From a bacterium D16-51 (GTDB lineage: Bacteria; Bacillota; Clostridia; Lachnospirales; Lachnospiraceae), in contig RAYE01000040.1 of NCBI GenBank assembly GCA_003612285.1, positions 1 to 55,306 of the forward strand: DNA of 55,306 nt. Direction: 5' to 3'. The notes under the pieces were generated by a model. That model ran no database searches. It saw only the letters and a list, made by a program, of their open reading frames with translations, and was not told where the DNA came from. This document shows, one piece after another, positions 42,679 through 52,050 of the stretch (positions are counted from its first letter, which is position 1; each line of letters starts with the position of its first letter). The translations under genes were made by a program, and so were the position numbers.

Positions 42679-45081
42679 GTGATAGAAATGAATATATTTT
42701 GTCGTGAATGTGAACAGATGGTTATCATTAATAAAGATGAAATTTCCGAGGGATTTTTATTGGAAACTTTTATAAAGAATCCCAGTCAAACAGTATATGT
42801 TGTGGAAAAGGAAGAACTGGATAAACTGATAGGGATAATCACTTTGGGAGATTTTAGACGTAGTCAAAGAGATGGAAAAAGACTTGTTAATACACATTTT
42901 ACAGTATGTAAATCAGAAGAAGAGGCCGTTCAGATTTTACGGGCTAAAGAGAAAATAGTATCAGTTCCGCTTGTGGATGAACATGGAGGAGTTGTGGCAG
43001 AATATGTAAAAAAATTGGCAAAAGCAGAGAATATACCGTATTCTGTCTATTGCCAGGTTTGTGGGGATATTGCGGAAGAATGTTTTGCCAGTAAAAAAGT
43101 TGTTTTTGTTGGTGTACCAGAAGAGTGCAGAGAATTTTTGGAGAAAATATTGGAGGGTAAAGTATATAGTGACAGGGTGGAAGTACTGTGGGATATATCC
43201 TATCATTCTTTGCAAGCAGCATGCATAGGAGACGATACATTTCTTATTGATTTTGATGAGCAAGGGTATCATGCAAGGGAACTTGTTTACCAAAAAGTTC
43301 ATGTGGAAACTTTTTTTTGGAACAATGATTATAAGTATATAGATTATGATGGGGGGATAGAGCAATATGTGTGTGATAGGGTTAGTTACTTTACAGATAT
43401 TGCTGTTTTATCTCAGTCGCCAGACTATTTGTCTGGAATAGATAGAAGTAATGTAAAAAAGCATTATTTAGATATACATCAGTTGGGATGGAGTGAAAAT
43501 AGAGGTTGTTATGTCTATTATGGAGATATTTCTGAACAAGTGGAGTGTCTTTTTTGCAGGCTTCGTATAAATTATACGGATTATATTTATCTGGAAAAAA
43601 GAAATAGGATTCTTCCCATAATTGATATGGGTGTTCATTTAATAACTAACAAATGGAAAAATGAGGAATATGACATTGCTATTAATGTGATTCCTAAATT
43701 GATGGAGAATGGGATTCAAACTTTTATTTTTAATGATCCTGATAATGAGTATGAAAAAATAGAAGGTTTATGTGATGAAAATATTTATAATAGGGATCTT
43801 AATGTTATATCAGAAGAGAATTTACAAATTATAAATTCTATTTTAAATGCAGGTGAAGGAAGCCGGTTAGATTATAGACGGGATTTTATGTGTACTCCTT
43901 TCTGGGTGCGAAAAGGAAGGATAAGTTATCCGAACAGGAAAAGCAGATATTGTAATTATACTAATGGAGAACGGTATACTGTCGGCAATAGTTTAAATTC
44001 GCCTAAAACATTTTATTTATTTGGTCCATGCATTATGGAGGGGGCATTTGTGGAAGATTCCTGTACTATGGGAAGTTATCTCCGCCCTATGCTATTGGAG
44101 GATTATTATATTTCTAATTGCGGACAGGTTTATGCAGATATAAATTTTTCGATTCGAAGTAAGCGTTATCGAACAGGAGATATTGTTGTATTGATTGTGC
44201 AATATCCTGAAATATTTGAGAAAAAAGGGCTTCCTGTTTACAGCATTATTGATGCTTATCGAAAAGTAGGAAACATTTCAAAAAATGTATATGAGTGTTT
44301 AAAACATTGTAATAAACGTGTAACTAAAGAGGTTGCATATGAAATTTACAGAACATGTAAAGATAATGGGGAATTGGGTGGAAAGACGGATGAAAAGCAG
44401 GATGTAAGATTTGGCTGTGTAAGTTGTATAGGAAATTTCGGGATACCACGGCAGATGGAAAACTGGCTTAGTGAGATAAAATCTTTCGCAAGGGAGGGAT
44501 GTGGAAGGACTGGGGCGATTGTAATGAATGCAAATCCCTTTACAAAGGGGCATCGTTATTTAGTTGAAAAAGCGTTGGAGGAGGTTGGAGTATTATATGT
44601 GTTTGTATTGGAAGAAAATAAATCTGATTTCACTTTTGAGGATAGGCTCGCTATGGTAAAAGTAGGCACTGCAGATTTGGAAAATGTTATTGTTTTGCCA
44701 AGCGGAAAGTTTATTATTTCTACAACTACTATGCCAGGATATTTTAATAAGGAAACAGTTCCTTTTGTAGAATCTGATGCTGTAAATGATTTAGAATTAT
44801 TTGGCATAATTGCAAAGGAATTAAATATTAGTGTCCGTTTTGCGGGTGAGGAGCCAATTGATTTGTTTACAAATCAATATAATCAGTCCATGAGCCGGAT
44901 ACTTCCAGATTATGGTATAAGATTTTATGAAATACCAAGGATAGAAATGGGAGGACAAGTCATCAGTGCTAGCAGAGTACGCAAATGTATATATGAAAAA
45001 CGGTTTGAAGAAGTAAAGTCTTTAGTGTTAGCACCAGTGTATGAGTATCTTGTAGATCATTGTTTTTTAGAAGAAAGTTAA
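42679..45081 (+). CDS. CBS pair / SGNH-like / CitC-like nucleotidyltransferase fusion, copy B1
   Basis: 800 aa from GTG 42679 (AAAGGAAAG about 8 nt upstream). Residues 15-110 look like a CBS pair (YVVEKEELDKLIGIITLGDF, VSVPLVDEHGG). A long unknown middle follows. About 445-575 begins with YLFGPCIMEGAFVEDS and resembles an SGNH hydrolase. About 605-800 is the HIGH-superfamily domain of citrate-lyase ligase (CitC): GAIVMNANPFTKGHRYLVEKA, VFVLEENKSDFTFEDR, and VISASRVRK. CitC itself adenylates acetate to acetylate a thiol; here the setting suggests activation of a sugar or acyl group. Paralogue of 49663-52026. Confidence 0.65.
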   Translation: MIEMNIFCRECEQMVIINKDEISEGFLLETFIKNPSQTVYVVEKEELDKLIGIITLGDFRRSQRDGKRLVNTHFTVCKSEEEAVQILRAKEKIVSVPLVDEHGGVVAEYVKKLAKAENIPYSVYCQVCGDIAEECFASKKVVFVGVPEECREFLEKILEGKVYSDRVEVLWDISYHSLQAACIGDDTFLIDFDEQGYHARELVYQKVHVETFFWNNDYKYIDYDGGIEQYVCDRVSYFTDIAVLSQSPDYLSGIDRSNVKKHYLDIHQLGWSENRGCYVYYGDISEQVECLFCRLRINYTDYIYLEKRNRILPIIDMGVHLITNKWKNEEYDIAINVIPKLMENGIQTFIFNDPDNEYEKIEGLCDENIYNRDLNVISEENLQIINSILNAGEGSRLDYRRDFMCTPFWVRKGRISYPNRKSRYCNYTNGERYTVGNSLNSPKTFYLFGPCIMEGAFVEDSCTMGSYLRPMLLEDYYISNCGQVYADINFSIRSKRYRTGDIVVLIVQYPEIFEKKGLPVYSIIDAYRKVGNISKNVYECLKHCNKRVTKEVAYEIYRTCKDNGELGGKTDEKQDVRFGCVSCIGNFGIPRQMENWLSEIKSFAREGCGRTGAIVMNANPFTKGHRYLVEKALEEVGVLYVFVLEENKSDFTFEDRLAMVKVGTADLENVIVLPSGKFIISTTTMPGYFNKETVPFVESDAVNDLELFGIIAKELNISVRFAGEEPIDLFTNQYNQSMSRILPDYGIRFYEIPRIEMGGQVISASRVRKCIYEKRFEEVKSLVLAPVYEYLVDHCFLEES

Positions 45082-45104
45082 AGAAAATGAAGGTAGATAT
45101 AAAG

Positions 45105-46556
45105 ATGAAGTATATAATTTGGGGAACGGGTGGAGCTGCAAGAAAGTTTTTATTTGAGAATATATTATCATTTTTCGTTAATGGGGATATCGCTGCAGTT
45201 GTTGATGGGGATACTAAAAAAGGGAAAGATTTTTTTGGGCAAAGGGTTATTTTACCAATAGATGTTGCAGATATAGAGTATGATAGAATGATTATATGCA
45301 GTACATATTATGATGAAATAGTTTCAGAAGCCTGTAGAATAGGATTGGATAGAGAAAAGATAGTATCTAGGATGGAAATAAAAAAGGAGCTTGCCAACTA
45401 TTATATAGAAGAATGTGGAATAATGGAAAAAAAAGTATTAGTTCTGGGAGACAAAAAATATCAGATGTTTCCAATGTATGAAGAATACTTTCAGAAATTG
45501 TCATTTTTACCGTTAAGTGAGTTAAGTAGACTTGGAGAATTTGAATATGACTATATTATATTAACGGAATTGAGCAATACAGAATTTAATATCGACTCTG
45601 AAGATGAATTAACACTTCAGAGTAGGATTATTTTTCGTTTAATTGATGAATTTGGTGTTAAACGCTCTTCGATTCTTCCGTCATCTACATTTATGATGAT
45701 CTATGCGAATAGCGAACGAAGGTTGTCATATGGTGATGAGTATCCAGATAAAACTTTTTTGGAAATTCGTATTATGGGTTATACAGGATGGGGCTTTATT
45801 TTTCATGTGGTTAGCAGAAATATTCTTTATGCATATCAGAAGGGATATATACCGGTGATAAATATGATGACTTGCCGTAATACATATCTGGAAGAGGATG
45901 AGTTGGGAAAAGTAAATGCGTGGGAGAAATTTTTTGAACAGCCAGCAGAGTATACAATGGATGATGTGTTTAAAGCTAAGAATGTAATTCTTGCTTCGTT
46001 ACAAAAGGAAGAGGTGTACGATAGCCGTGTTTTTTATCGGAGAATTGTCATGAAGCCGCGGTTGCAGGAAATGTTTAATTCTTATATGAAGAAATTTAAA
46101 GCACATGAACGTGTACTTGGTGTGTTGTACAGAGGAACAGATTATGCAAATTTAAAGCCATATAATCATCCAATTCAACCAACTCTTTCTGTTATGCTTG
46201 ACAAAGTTGAGGAAAAAAGAAAGGAATGGGGATTAGAAAACATTTATTTGTGCACGGAGGTAGAGGAGGCAGTAGAGGCGTTTAAAGAGAGGTTTGCGGA
46301 TAAAGTGTTTTATTATCCGCAAATGAGATATTCTGAGAAATGCGACAATTATTTGGGAGCTTTATCGTTTGAGCGCAAGGAGGATGCTTTTTACCGTGGG
46401 GCAGATTATTGGATTTTAATAAACGCACTTGCTAGATGTGACTCATTGATATCTGGTCAATGCGGGGGTTCTCATTTGGCAATAGAAATTAATGGGGGAA
46501 TGTATAGCAATGTTTTTGAGTTTGACTTGGGAAAATATGGTGTAACAAAGCCGTAG
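45105..46556 (+). CDS. Rossmann-like domain fused to NodZ/O-fucosyltransferase-like protein, copy A2
   Basis: 483 aa. ATG 45105 gives MKYIIWGTGGAARKFL, matching the start of copy A1; ATG 45087 in frame is also possible. All landmarks of A1 recur: VVDGDTKKGKDFFG in the N-terminal domain, RVLGVLYRGTDYANLKPYNH at the donor site, IYLCTEVEEAVEAF, and DAFYRGADYWILINALARCD. The residue after the GT core differs (GQCGGSH versus GKCGGTN), which may change acceptor or donor choice. It starts soon after B1, so A1-B1-A2 reads as a tandem duplication of an A-B module. Confidence 0.65.
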   Translation: MKYIIWGTGGAARKFLFENILSFFVNGDIAAVVDGDTKKGKDFFGQRVILPIDVADIEYDRMIICSTYYDEIVSEACRIGLDREKIVSRMEIKKELANYYIEECGIMEKKVLVLGDKKYQMFPMYEEYFQKLSFLPLSELSRLGEFEYDYIILTELSNTEFNIDSEDELTLQSRIIFRLIDEFGVKRSSILPSSTFMMIYANSERRLSYGDEYPDKTFLEIRIMGYTGWGFIFHVVSRNILYAYQKGYIPVINMMTCRNTYLEEDELGKVNAWEKFFEQPAEYTMDDVFKAKNVILASLQKEEVYDSRVFYRRIVMKPRLQEMFNSYMKKFKAHERVLGVLYRGTDYANLKPYNHPIQPTLSVMLDKVEEKRKEWGLENIYLCTEVEEAVEAFKERFADKVFYYPQMRYSEKCDNYLGALSFERKEDAFYRGADYWILINALARCDSLISGQCGGSHLAIEINGGMYSNVFEFDLGKYGVTKP

Positions 46557-46610
46557 GATATATATTGGATGAGTGGGTTTGGAACATAAGAAAGAAGAGG
46601 ATAATAAGTT

Positions 46611-47570
46611 ATGGTTCAGTATGCATTATTTGGAGCAAGTAAAACGGGTAAAGAAGCTTTGGAGATACTGGGGAAAGAGAAAGTACTTTGCTTTATTGAT
46701 AATTATGCAAAAGAGAAGGAATTTTGTGGCAAACCGATTATGAATTTGCAAGAGTTCAAAAAATTAGAGAGATATCCAAGAATTATTATAACCAGCCACA
46801 AGTATGATATTATCAGAAACCAACTGATAGAGTCAGATATTACGGATTTTGAAGTGTTTTATAGATTATATGTGTGTAAGGGAGTTAGAGAGCCTGAAAT
46901 AATGAATTCTGATTCATGGAAAAGAGAGTTAGAAAAACGATTTAATAAAGAAGGAATGGATATCTTAGAGGTAGGAAGCAGGGAAGTGGACGGTAGCATC
47001 AGATCACTTTTTACAAAGGCAAATTATATTGGATTTGATTTGTATGCAGGTGCTAATGTAGATGTTATAGGTGATGCACATAAACTCTCTGATTATTTTA
47101 AAGAGAATCAAAAATTTGATCTTATTGTATCTTTGTATGTTTTTGAACATCTTGCTATGCCTTGGGTAGTGGCAGGGGAAATAATGAAAATGCTTAAGCC
47201 AGGCGGAAGTGTATTTGTTATTGCACCATTTGCATTCGCAGCTCATGAGAGGCCATGGGATTTTTTCAGGTTCAGTGAGCAAGGTCTGAAGATGTTATTT
47301 CCAGAAGATATGGGGATGGAATGTATTGATTGTGGAATGACACATCTGATACTTGGTGAAAATATGCCAATTGAAGAGGATGAAGGTTTTTTGGAAAGAA
47401 AGACAGTAATGCCAGGACTCTATGCTTTTAGCTATTATTTTGGGAGTAAGAAAAAAGAAATTGAAAAAATTGAGTGGAGAAATGTAGACTATTATGCTGC
47501 AGTTGGGTTATATCCGCCTAATACAGAATTTTATGATAAGAATGCTGATAAGGAATTAGAAAAATTATAA
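46611..47570 (+). CDS. Rossmann-like domain fused to SAM methyltransferase
   Basis: 319 aa. Residues 1-90 are the shared domain (MVQYALFGASKTGKEALEIL, CFIDNYAKEKEFCGKPI). Residues 105-260 are a class I methyltransferase: MDILEVGSREVDGSIRSLF, YIGFDLYAGANVDVIGDAH, DLIVSLYVFEHLAMPW and MLKPGGSVFVIAPFAF. Ribosome site AAGAAGAGG. The target is unknown; sugar O-methylation would fit a glycan locus. Confidence 0.75.
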   Translation: MVQYALFGASKTGKEALEILGKEKVLCFIDNYAKEKEFCGKPIMNLQEFKKLERYPRIIITSHKYDIIRNQLIESDITDFEVFYRLYVCKGVREPEIMNSDSWKRELEKRFNKEGMDILEVGSREVDGSIRSLFTKANYIGFDLYAGANVDVIGDAHKLSDYFKENQKFDLIVSLYVFEHLAMPWVVAGEIMKMLKPGGSVFVIAPFAFAAHERPWDFFRFSEQGLKMLFPEDMGMECIDCGMTHLILGENMPIEEDEGFLERKTVMPGLYAFSYYFGSKKKEIEKIEWRNVDYYAAVGLYPPNTEFYDKNADKELEKL

Positions 47571-47644
47571 TTTTTATTTGCGTATGAATTATGGTCGGGT
47601 GGTGAATAGGCGAAAGTAAAAAAGTTGAAGAGGAGAAATTGATT

Positions 47645-48733
47645 ATGAAAAAGTGCCTGATATGGGGAACTGGGGGTGTTTCATTACTTAATTATAGGTT
47701 TTTTAAGATGATGCCTTTTTTCACTTGTTATGAAGTGATAGCTTTTGTTGATAATAATTCTGAGAAGTGGGGAACATTTATTGAAGGGAAGCCATGTATT
47801 TCTCCATATGAAATGGTGCAATATGAATGGGACATCATTTGTATCTGGAGTGCTGCAAAACAACAGATATCGAATCAGATTATACAAGAATTTAAAATTG
47901 AACCAAATAAAATTGAAGATATTTTAAAACCTTTTTATGATAAATTATTTTTAAAATATGGGAATTCAAATGATAAAGAAATTCAAAGCATTTTAAATAA
48001 AATCAGGACTAAAAACAAATTGAATATTTTTTATTATCAGCCAGAGGCAGACTGGAGATGGTATGAAGCATTTTATGATATAAAGAAAGATTTATATTAT
48101 ATTTATTTTGAAGAAAAGAAAATGTATATAAGTAGGAATTATAATCTTGAAGTGATTGATGGGAAAAAATATGTTCATGATATATGGCGTGAGCAGGATA
48201 AAAATTCACCACATAGATATGAAAGTGATTATGTAAGTGTTCAGACTGGTGATATACTCGTCGATGGGGGAGCCTGTGAGGGAAATTTTACCTTACACAA
48301 TATTGAGAAAGTTAAAAAGGCATATATAGTTGAATGTGACACAAGCTGGATAGAGGCATTGCGCTTTACATTTGAACCTTGGGGGAATAAAATTGCTTTT
48401 TGCTCAAAATTCCTGACCAAAAGCGATTCTGAAAAGACTATTACAATAGATACACTTACAAGAAGCAGGGCAGATTTTATAAAGTTAGATGTGGAGGGTG
48501 AGGAAATAAATGCTTTATCTGGTGCTGAAAATACATTTGCGAATAATAAAAATCTAAGATGTTCTATCTGTACATATCATAAGTCTGGAGATGAAGATAA
48601 AGTAAAAAAATTGTTTTCGGAAAAGGGATTGGAGTGTGAGGTCTCGGATGGTTATATGTTGTTTCTTCATGATCCTAATGTTTTAGAAAATCCAGAGTTA
48701 AGGAGGGGAATTGTTAGGGGATATAAAAAGTGA
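47645..48733 (+). CDS. Rossmann-like domain fused to FkbM-family methyltransferase
   Basis: 362 aa from ATG 47645 (GAGGAG 9 nt upstream). Residues 1-105 are the shared domain (KKCLIWGTGGVSLLNYRFF, AFVDNNSEKWGTFIEGKP). Residues 195-345 match FkbM methyltransferases: GDILVDGGACEGNFTL, KKAYIVECDTSWIEAL, the TITIDTL stretch and DFIKLDVEGEEINALSGAE. FkbM enzymes O-methylate sugars or natural products. The decayed IS110 element lies immediately downstream in the opposite direction and probably entered between this gene and B2. Confidence 0.8.
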   Translation: MKKCLIWGTGGVSLLNYRFFKMMPFFTCYEVIAFVDNNSEKWGTFIEGKPCISPYEMVQYEWDIICIWSAAKQQISNQIIQEFKIEPNKIEDILKPFYDKLFLKYGNSNDKEIQSILNKIRTKNKLNIFYYQPEADWRWYEAFYDIKKDLYYIYFEEKKMYISRNYNLEVIDGKKYVHDIWREQDKNSPHRYESDYVSVQTGDILVDGGACEGNFTLHNIEKVKKAYIVECDTSWIEALRFTFEPWGNKIAFCSKFLTKSDSEKTITIDTLTRSRADFIKLDVEGEEINALSGAENTFANNKNLRCSICTYHKSGDEDKVKKLFSEKGLECEVSDGYMLFLHDPNVLENPELRRGIVRGYKK

Positions 48734-48794
48734 TTTTTTAGAAAATAAATAGAGAGGTAGTGTGAGAGAAACTAGAGGACAGTCAAAAAATGGT

Positions 48795-49441
48795 GCACTT
48801 AAACAAGCTATCATGAGGTGACCTGAAAAGAAAATACGTTTGGCGGAAAGCGGGTAGGACAACAATTGCAGTTCGGAAATAATTCCTTCACGCAGTAAAA
48901 GTTTTTTAGCTTGCTTGATAGCCTTAGCCTTTTGTTTTTCAACAAGAGCTTGCAGCATATCAATTTTGTATAAGTCGCTCGGATTCCATGCTTCATCAGT
49001 AGACAGCATCTGGAAAACAGCAGTGAGAATTATCTGGGCAACAACAATAATGGCTCTTTTCTTGTCACGATGTTTTACAGGAGATTCGTATTTCTTTTTA
49101 TAGTGAGGGGATTTGTTGTATTTTATAGTTGCATGGGCACATTGACCCAATGCAGGAAACAAGTATTTACCAGTGGATTCCATACAGACATCGCGACAGT
49201 CATTGTCGAGAAGACACTGCTTGAATTCAAGAATTGAATTGCTGAAGGTGGAAAAACGCCTCCTATGGTAAGAAGGTTCAATACCACCGATAGTTTTAAC
49301 GATTGCGGCAACGAGAAATTTTTTGTGGACATCGATACCACAGCAGGTTTGATAAGTAACTTTCATAGTCATATTCCTTTCGGAAAAGATAAGAAACTAT
49401 TGACTGAACTGCCACACAATTAAGCTAAGGCACTTAAACAA
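48795..49441 (-). mobile_element. Decayed IS110-family element
   Basis: The transposase remnant (48869-49372, minus) is flanked by GCACTTAAACAA at both 48795-48806 and 49430-49441, a 12-bp direct repeat. This may mark the ends or a later duplication; IS110 elements usually make no or very short target duplications. The AT-rich noncoding DNA upstream of the transposase (49373-49602) is where such elements encode their guide (bridge) RNA, but I cannot identify one. Confidence 0.5.
48869..49372 (-). pseudogene. IS110-family transposase with internal deletion
   Basis: The N-terminal DEDD domain start (CCGIDVHKKFLVAAIV, then VCMESTGKYLFP) is joined in frame to the C-terminal transposase end (ALGQCAHATIKYNKSPHY, HRDKKRAIIVVAQIILTAV, AWNPSDLYKID, KAIKQAKKLL). 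A full IS110 transposase has about 400 aa; roughly the middle half, including the later acidic residues and the catalytic serine region, is missing. The reading frame stays open to 48698, but the last 56 codons are beyond the homology. Not active. Confidence 0.75.
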
Positions 49442-49662
49442 TTCTTAGTGTACGGACTCGCAGTGCCATTTATTTGTGCCTGAAAAGGTAGAACTTACAC
49501 TGATTATTATACTGTCTAAAACAAAGAAAGAATTTGCAACTCCTCCTCCCGTGCTTTGTAGTATAGCTTAATACAAACTATTTTATATTACAACATGGAG
49601 AGTTGAAGAACTTTCATTACTATTTGTGCCGCCAGCTGAAAGGCGGCGGAATGGAGATTATT

Positions 49663-52026
49663 ATGTTTACTTATAAAATATATACAGCAGAGGAAGTAAT
49701 ACAAGTTGAAAAGAAAATATTAAATGAAGAATTGCTTTATGATATTTTTCAAATGCATCCAGATAGAACGGTTTATATAACAGAGTCAGGCATTGTGGCA
49801 GGTATTGTGACATTGGGGGATTTTAAACGGTACATTAGAGGTAAAAATGAAATAAGATTTGTGGATGAGCCTGTCACAGAGAAAAAATTAATCAATACAA
49901 AATTTACGTCTGAATCTGTTGAAAGAGAAATAGAAATATTTGCTTTTCTGAAGCAGAAAAAAATTGCTTTTTCCGTTCCGGTTTTGGATGAGCAGGGAAA
50001 GATACTTCGAGAGTACAGTAAGGAAAAAAGAGAAGAAAAAAAGAGCTTTGATGTTATACAATTTTTATCACAGGTTTATAAGGAAACAGAGTTTTTCTGT
50101 AGTGAAACTATTTATATTCTTATAGATCAGAGAGATGGTACGGATACTAGACTGGCGGAAATGTTAAAGAATAAAAGGGAGAATGTTCACATAATAACAT
50201 ATCTGCCTGTTAGTGAGTTGAAGCAGCTTCAAAATCAGGATGGTCAATATATATATGATTGTCGGTATAAATTTGCAGGAGTAGCTTCATATTTTTGTAA
50301 GAACTATCGGTTAAATTATTTTCATCTAGCTTCTGGATTGATACATATGTTGGAAAATATCGAAAATCTTTTTGCGCATTTTGTTTCTGTAGGAATTTTA
50401 GATAATAATCAATATTTTAAGAGAAAAAGTGTTTTAAATATTCAGGAAATCGCTGCCAAAGAATTTGTGTGGAATTCTGATTTTAACTGTTATGAATATA
50501 AAAAAGCGAATGTGCAGGAAAAGCCTGAGGTAATTTATACAGTTTTTCCTTTATCGGAGAATCCTTATGTAAGATGGAAAACTTTCTTTGTGCCTCTTTG
50601 TGCAATGTTTCAATCGGATGCAAATAGTACATATGATAGTGAAGGTGTCATACGGGCAAATGATAATGATATAGCTTTGAACATTATTCCCAAATTGGAA
50701 AGACAGGGCGTAAAGTGTATTGTTTTAGATAATGTGCAGAGTAGGTATTCGGGTTGGAGGGAAAAGTTAGGTATTGATCCTCAGCAGGCAGCATGTAAAG
50801 TATGTTACAATCAGATGTTTCAGACAATTGAGAAGCAAAATAGATGGGTTGCCATATATAAAAACGGTTATATACAATTGGCAGATGTTCAGGTGGAAGG
50901 TATTACATATCGCAATGGGGAACGCTGTCCAGAAGAATTAAGTGAAGGATTGGATACAATATATATTTTTGGGCCATGTGTTGTTTGGGGAGGATATGTT
51001 TCAGATAATGAGAGTATAGGGTATCTTTTACGGAAAAGGGTTGGGCGGGATTTTAATGTTAAAGCTTATGGAGTAGGCTGGAACTATATGAATTACACAA
51101 TAAGGGAACATGAATTTAAACCTGGTGATAGTGTTGTTATTTTTGCGGCCGACAGGCAGGTATATGATTTGAATCATATTCCTGTATTCGATATTATGGA
51201 TGTATGGAAAAAGGTAATGAATCTAAAAGTTCATATACGTGATCTTCCCTATCATTGTGATGGAGAGGTGACACGGGGGGTGGAGGAGAAAGTTTTTCAG
51301 ATATGTGAAAGTGAGGGGTGTTTTCAAAAGAAAGAAGATCTGAGAAACAAAAGCAAAATACATTTTGGCTTTTGGGATAGGAGAAGGGTTGAAATTCCAC
51401 AGGGAATGAGAAAATGGCTAGTGTCTGTGCAAAAAGAAAAAATTCAAGGAGTTAAAAAAACAGGAGCTATTGTGATGAACTGTAATCCATTTACAAAAGG
51501 GCATCGATATTTGATTGAAGAATCAGCAAAGAAGGTAGATGTACTATATATTTTTGTTGTTGAAGAGAATAAGTCATTTTTTAGTTTTGAAGACAGAATA
51601 GAAATGGTTCGTTTAGGTATTTCAGATATAGAAAACGTGGTTGTTATTCCGAGTGGAAAATATATTATTTCATCAGAAACTTTGCCCGGATATTTTGAAA
51701 AGGATGAAAATAATGATTTGGAGCTTGATGCAACACAGGATTTGGATTTGTTTGGAGGAGTGATTGCGAAAGAATTTGAAATTGTGGTGCGTTTTGCTGG
51801 TGATGAGCCAGAGGATGCAGTTACCAGACAGTATAATCAGCAGATGAAAAGTATTTTACCTGTATATGGGGTGGAGTTTATGGAAATTCCAAGAAAAAAA
51901 ATAGCGGGGAAGGCTATTAGTGCATCTAGTGTAAGGAAGTATATAAAAGAACAGGAGTATGGGGAAGTTAGAAAGCTTGTATTACCGCAGGTTTATGATT
52001 ATCTAAGAGAATATTATTTTAAATAA
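49663..52026 (+). CDS. CBS pair / SGNH-like / CitC-like nucleotidyltransferase fusion, copy B2
   Basis: 787 aa from ATG 49663 (GGAG 7-8 nt upstream). It has the same architecture as B1: a CBS-like pair (VYITESGIVAGIVTLGDF, FSVPVLDEQGK), an unknown middle, and an SGNH-like block (YIFGPCVVWGGYVSDN, DSVVIFAADRQVYD, LPYHCDGEV with a candidate catalytic His). The CitC-like C-terminus has GAIVMNCNPFTKGHRYLIEE, IFVVEENKSFFSFEDR and AISASSVRKYI. It differs from B1 throughout, so the duplication is old. It is the last cluster gene before the decayed integrase, and the IS110 remnant separates it from the FkbM gene. Confidence 0.65.
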   Translation: MFTYKIYTAEEVIQVEKKILNEELLYDIFQMHPDRTVYITESGIVAGIVTLGDFKRYIRGKNEIRFVDEPVTEKKLINTKFTSESVEREIEIFAFLKQKKIAFSVPVLDEQGKILREYSKEKREEKKSFDVIQFLSQVYKETEFFCSETIYILIDQRDGTDTRLAEMLKNKRENVHIITYLPVSELKQLQNQDGQYIYDCRYKFAGVASYFCKNYRLNYFHLASGLIHMLENIENLFAHFVSVGILDNNQYFKRKSVLNIQEIAAKEFVWNSDFNCYEYKKANVQEKPEVIYTVFPLSENPYVRWKTFFVPLCAMFQSDANSTYDSEGVIRANDNDIALNIIPKLERQGVKCIVLDNVQSRYSGWREKLGIDPQQAACKVCYNQMFQTIEKQNRWVAIYKNGYIQLADVQVEGITYRNGERCPEELSEGLDTIYIFGPCVVWGGYVSDNESIGYLLRKRVGRDFNVKAYGVGWNYMNYTIREHEFKPGDSVVIFAADRQVYDLNHIPVFDIMDVWKKVMNLKVHIRDLPYHCDGEVTRGVEEKVFQICESEGCFQKKEDLRNKSKIHFGFWDRRRVEIPQGMRKWLVSVQKEKIQGVKKTGAIVMNCNPFTKGHRYLIEESAKKVDVLYIFVVEENKSFFSFEDRIEMVRLGISDIENVVVIPSGKYIISSETLPGYFEKDENNDLELDATQDLDLFGGVIAKEFEIVVRFAGDEPEDAVTRQYNQQMKSILPVYGVEFMEIPRKKIAGKAISASSVRKYIKEQEYGEVRKLVLPQVYDYLREYYFK

Positions 52027-52050
52027 ATAATTTAGGAGGTAAATGGATGA

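Noticed and set aside
48698-48868. C-terminal 56 codons of the IS110 frame as part of the transposase
   Set aside because: They fall beyond the IS110 homology and overlap the end of the FkbM gene; this is read-through into flanking DNA.
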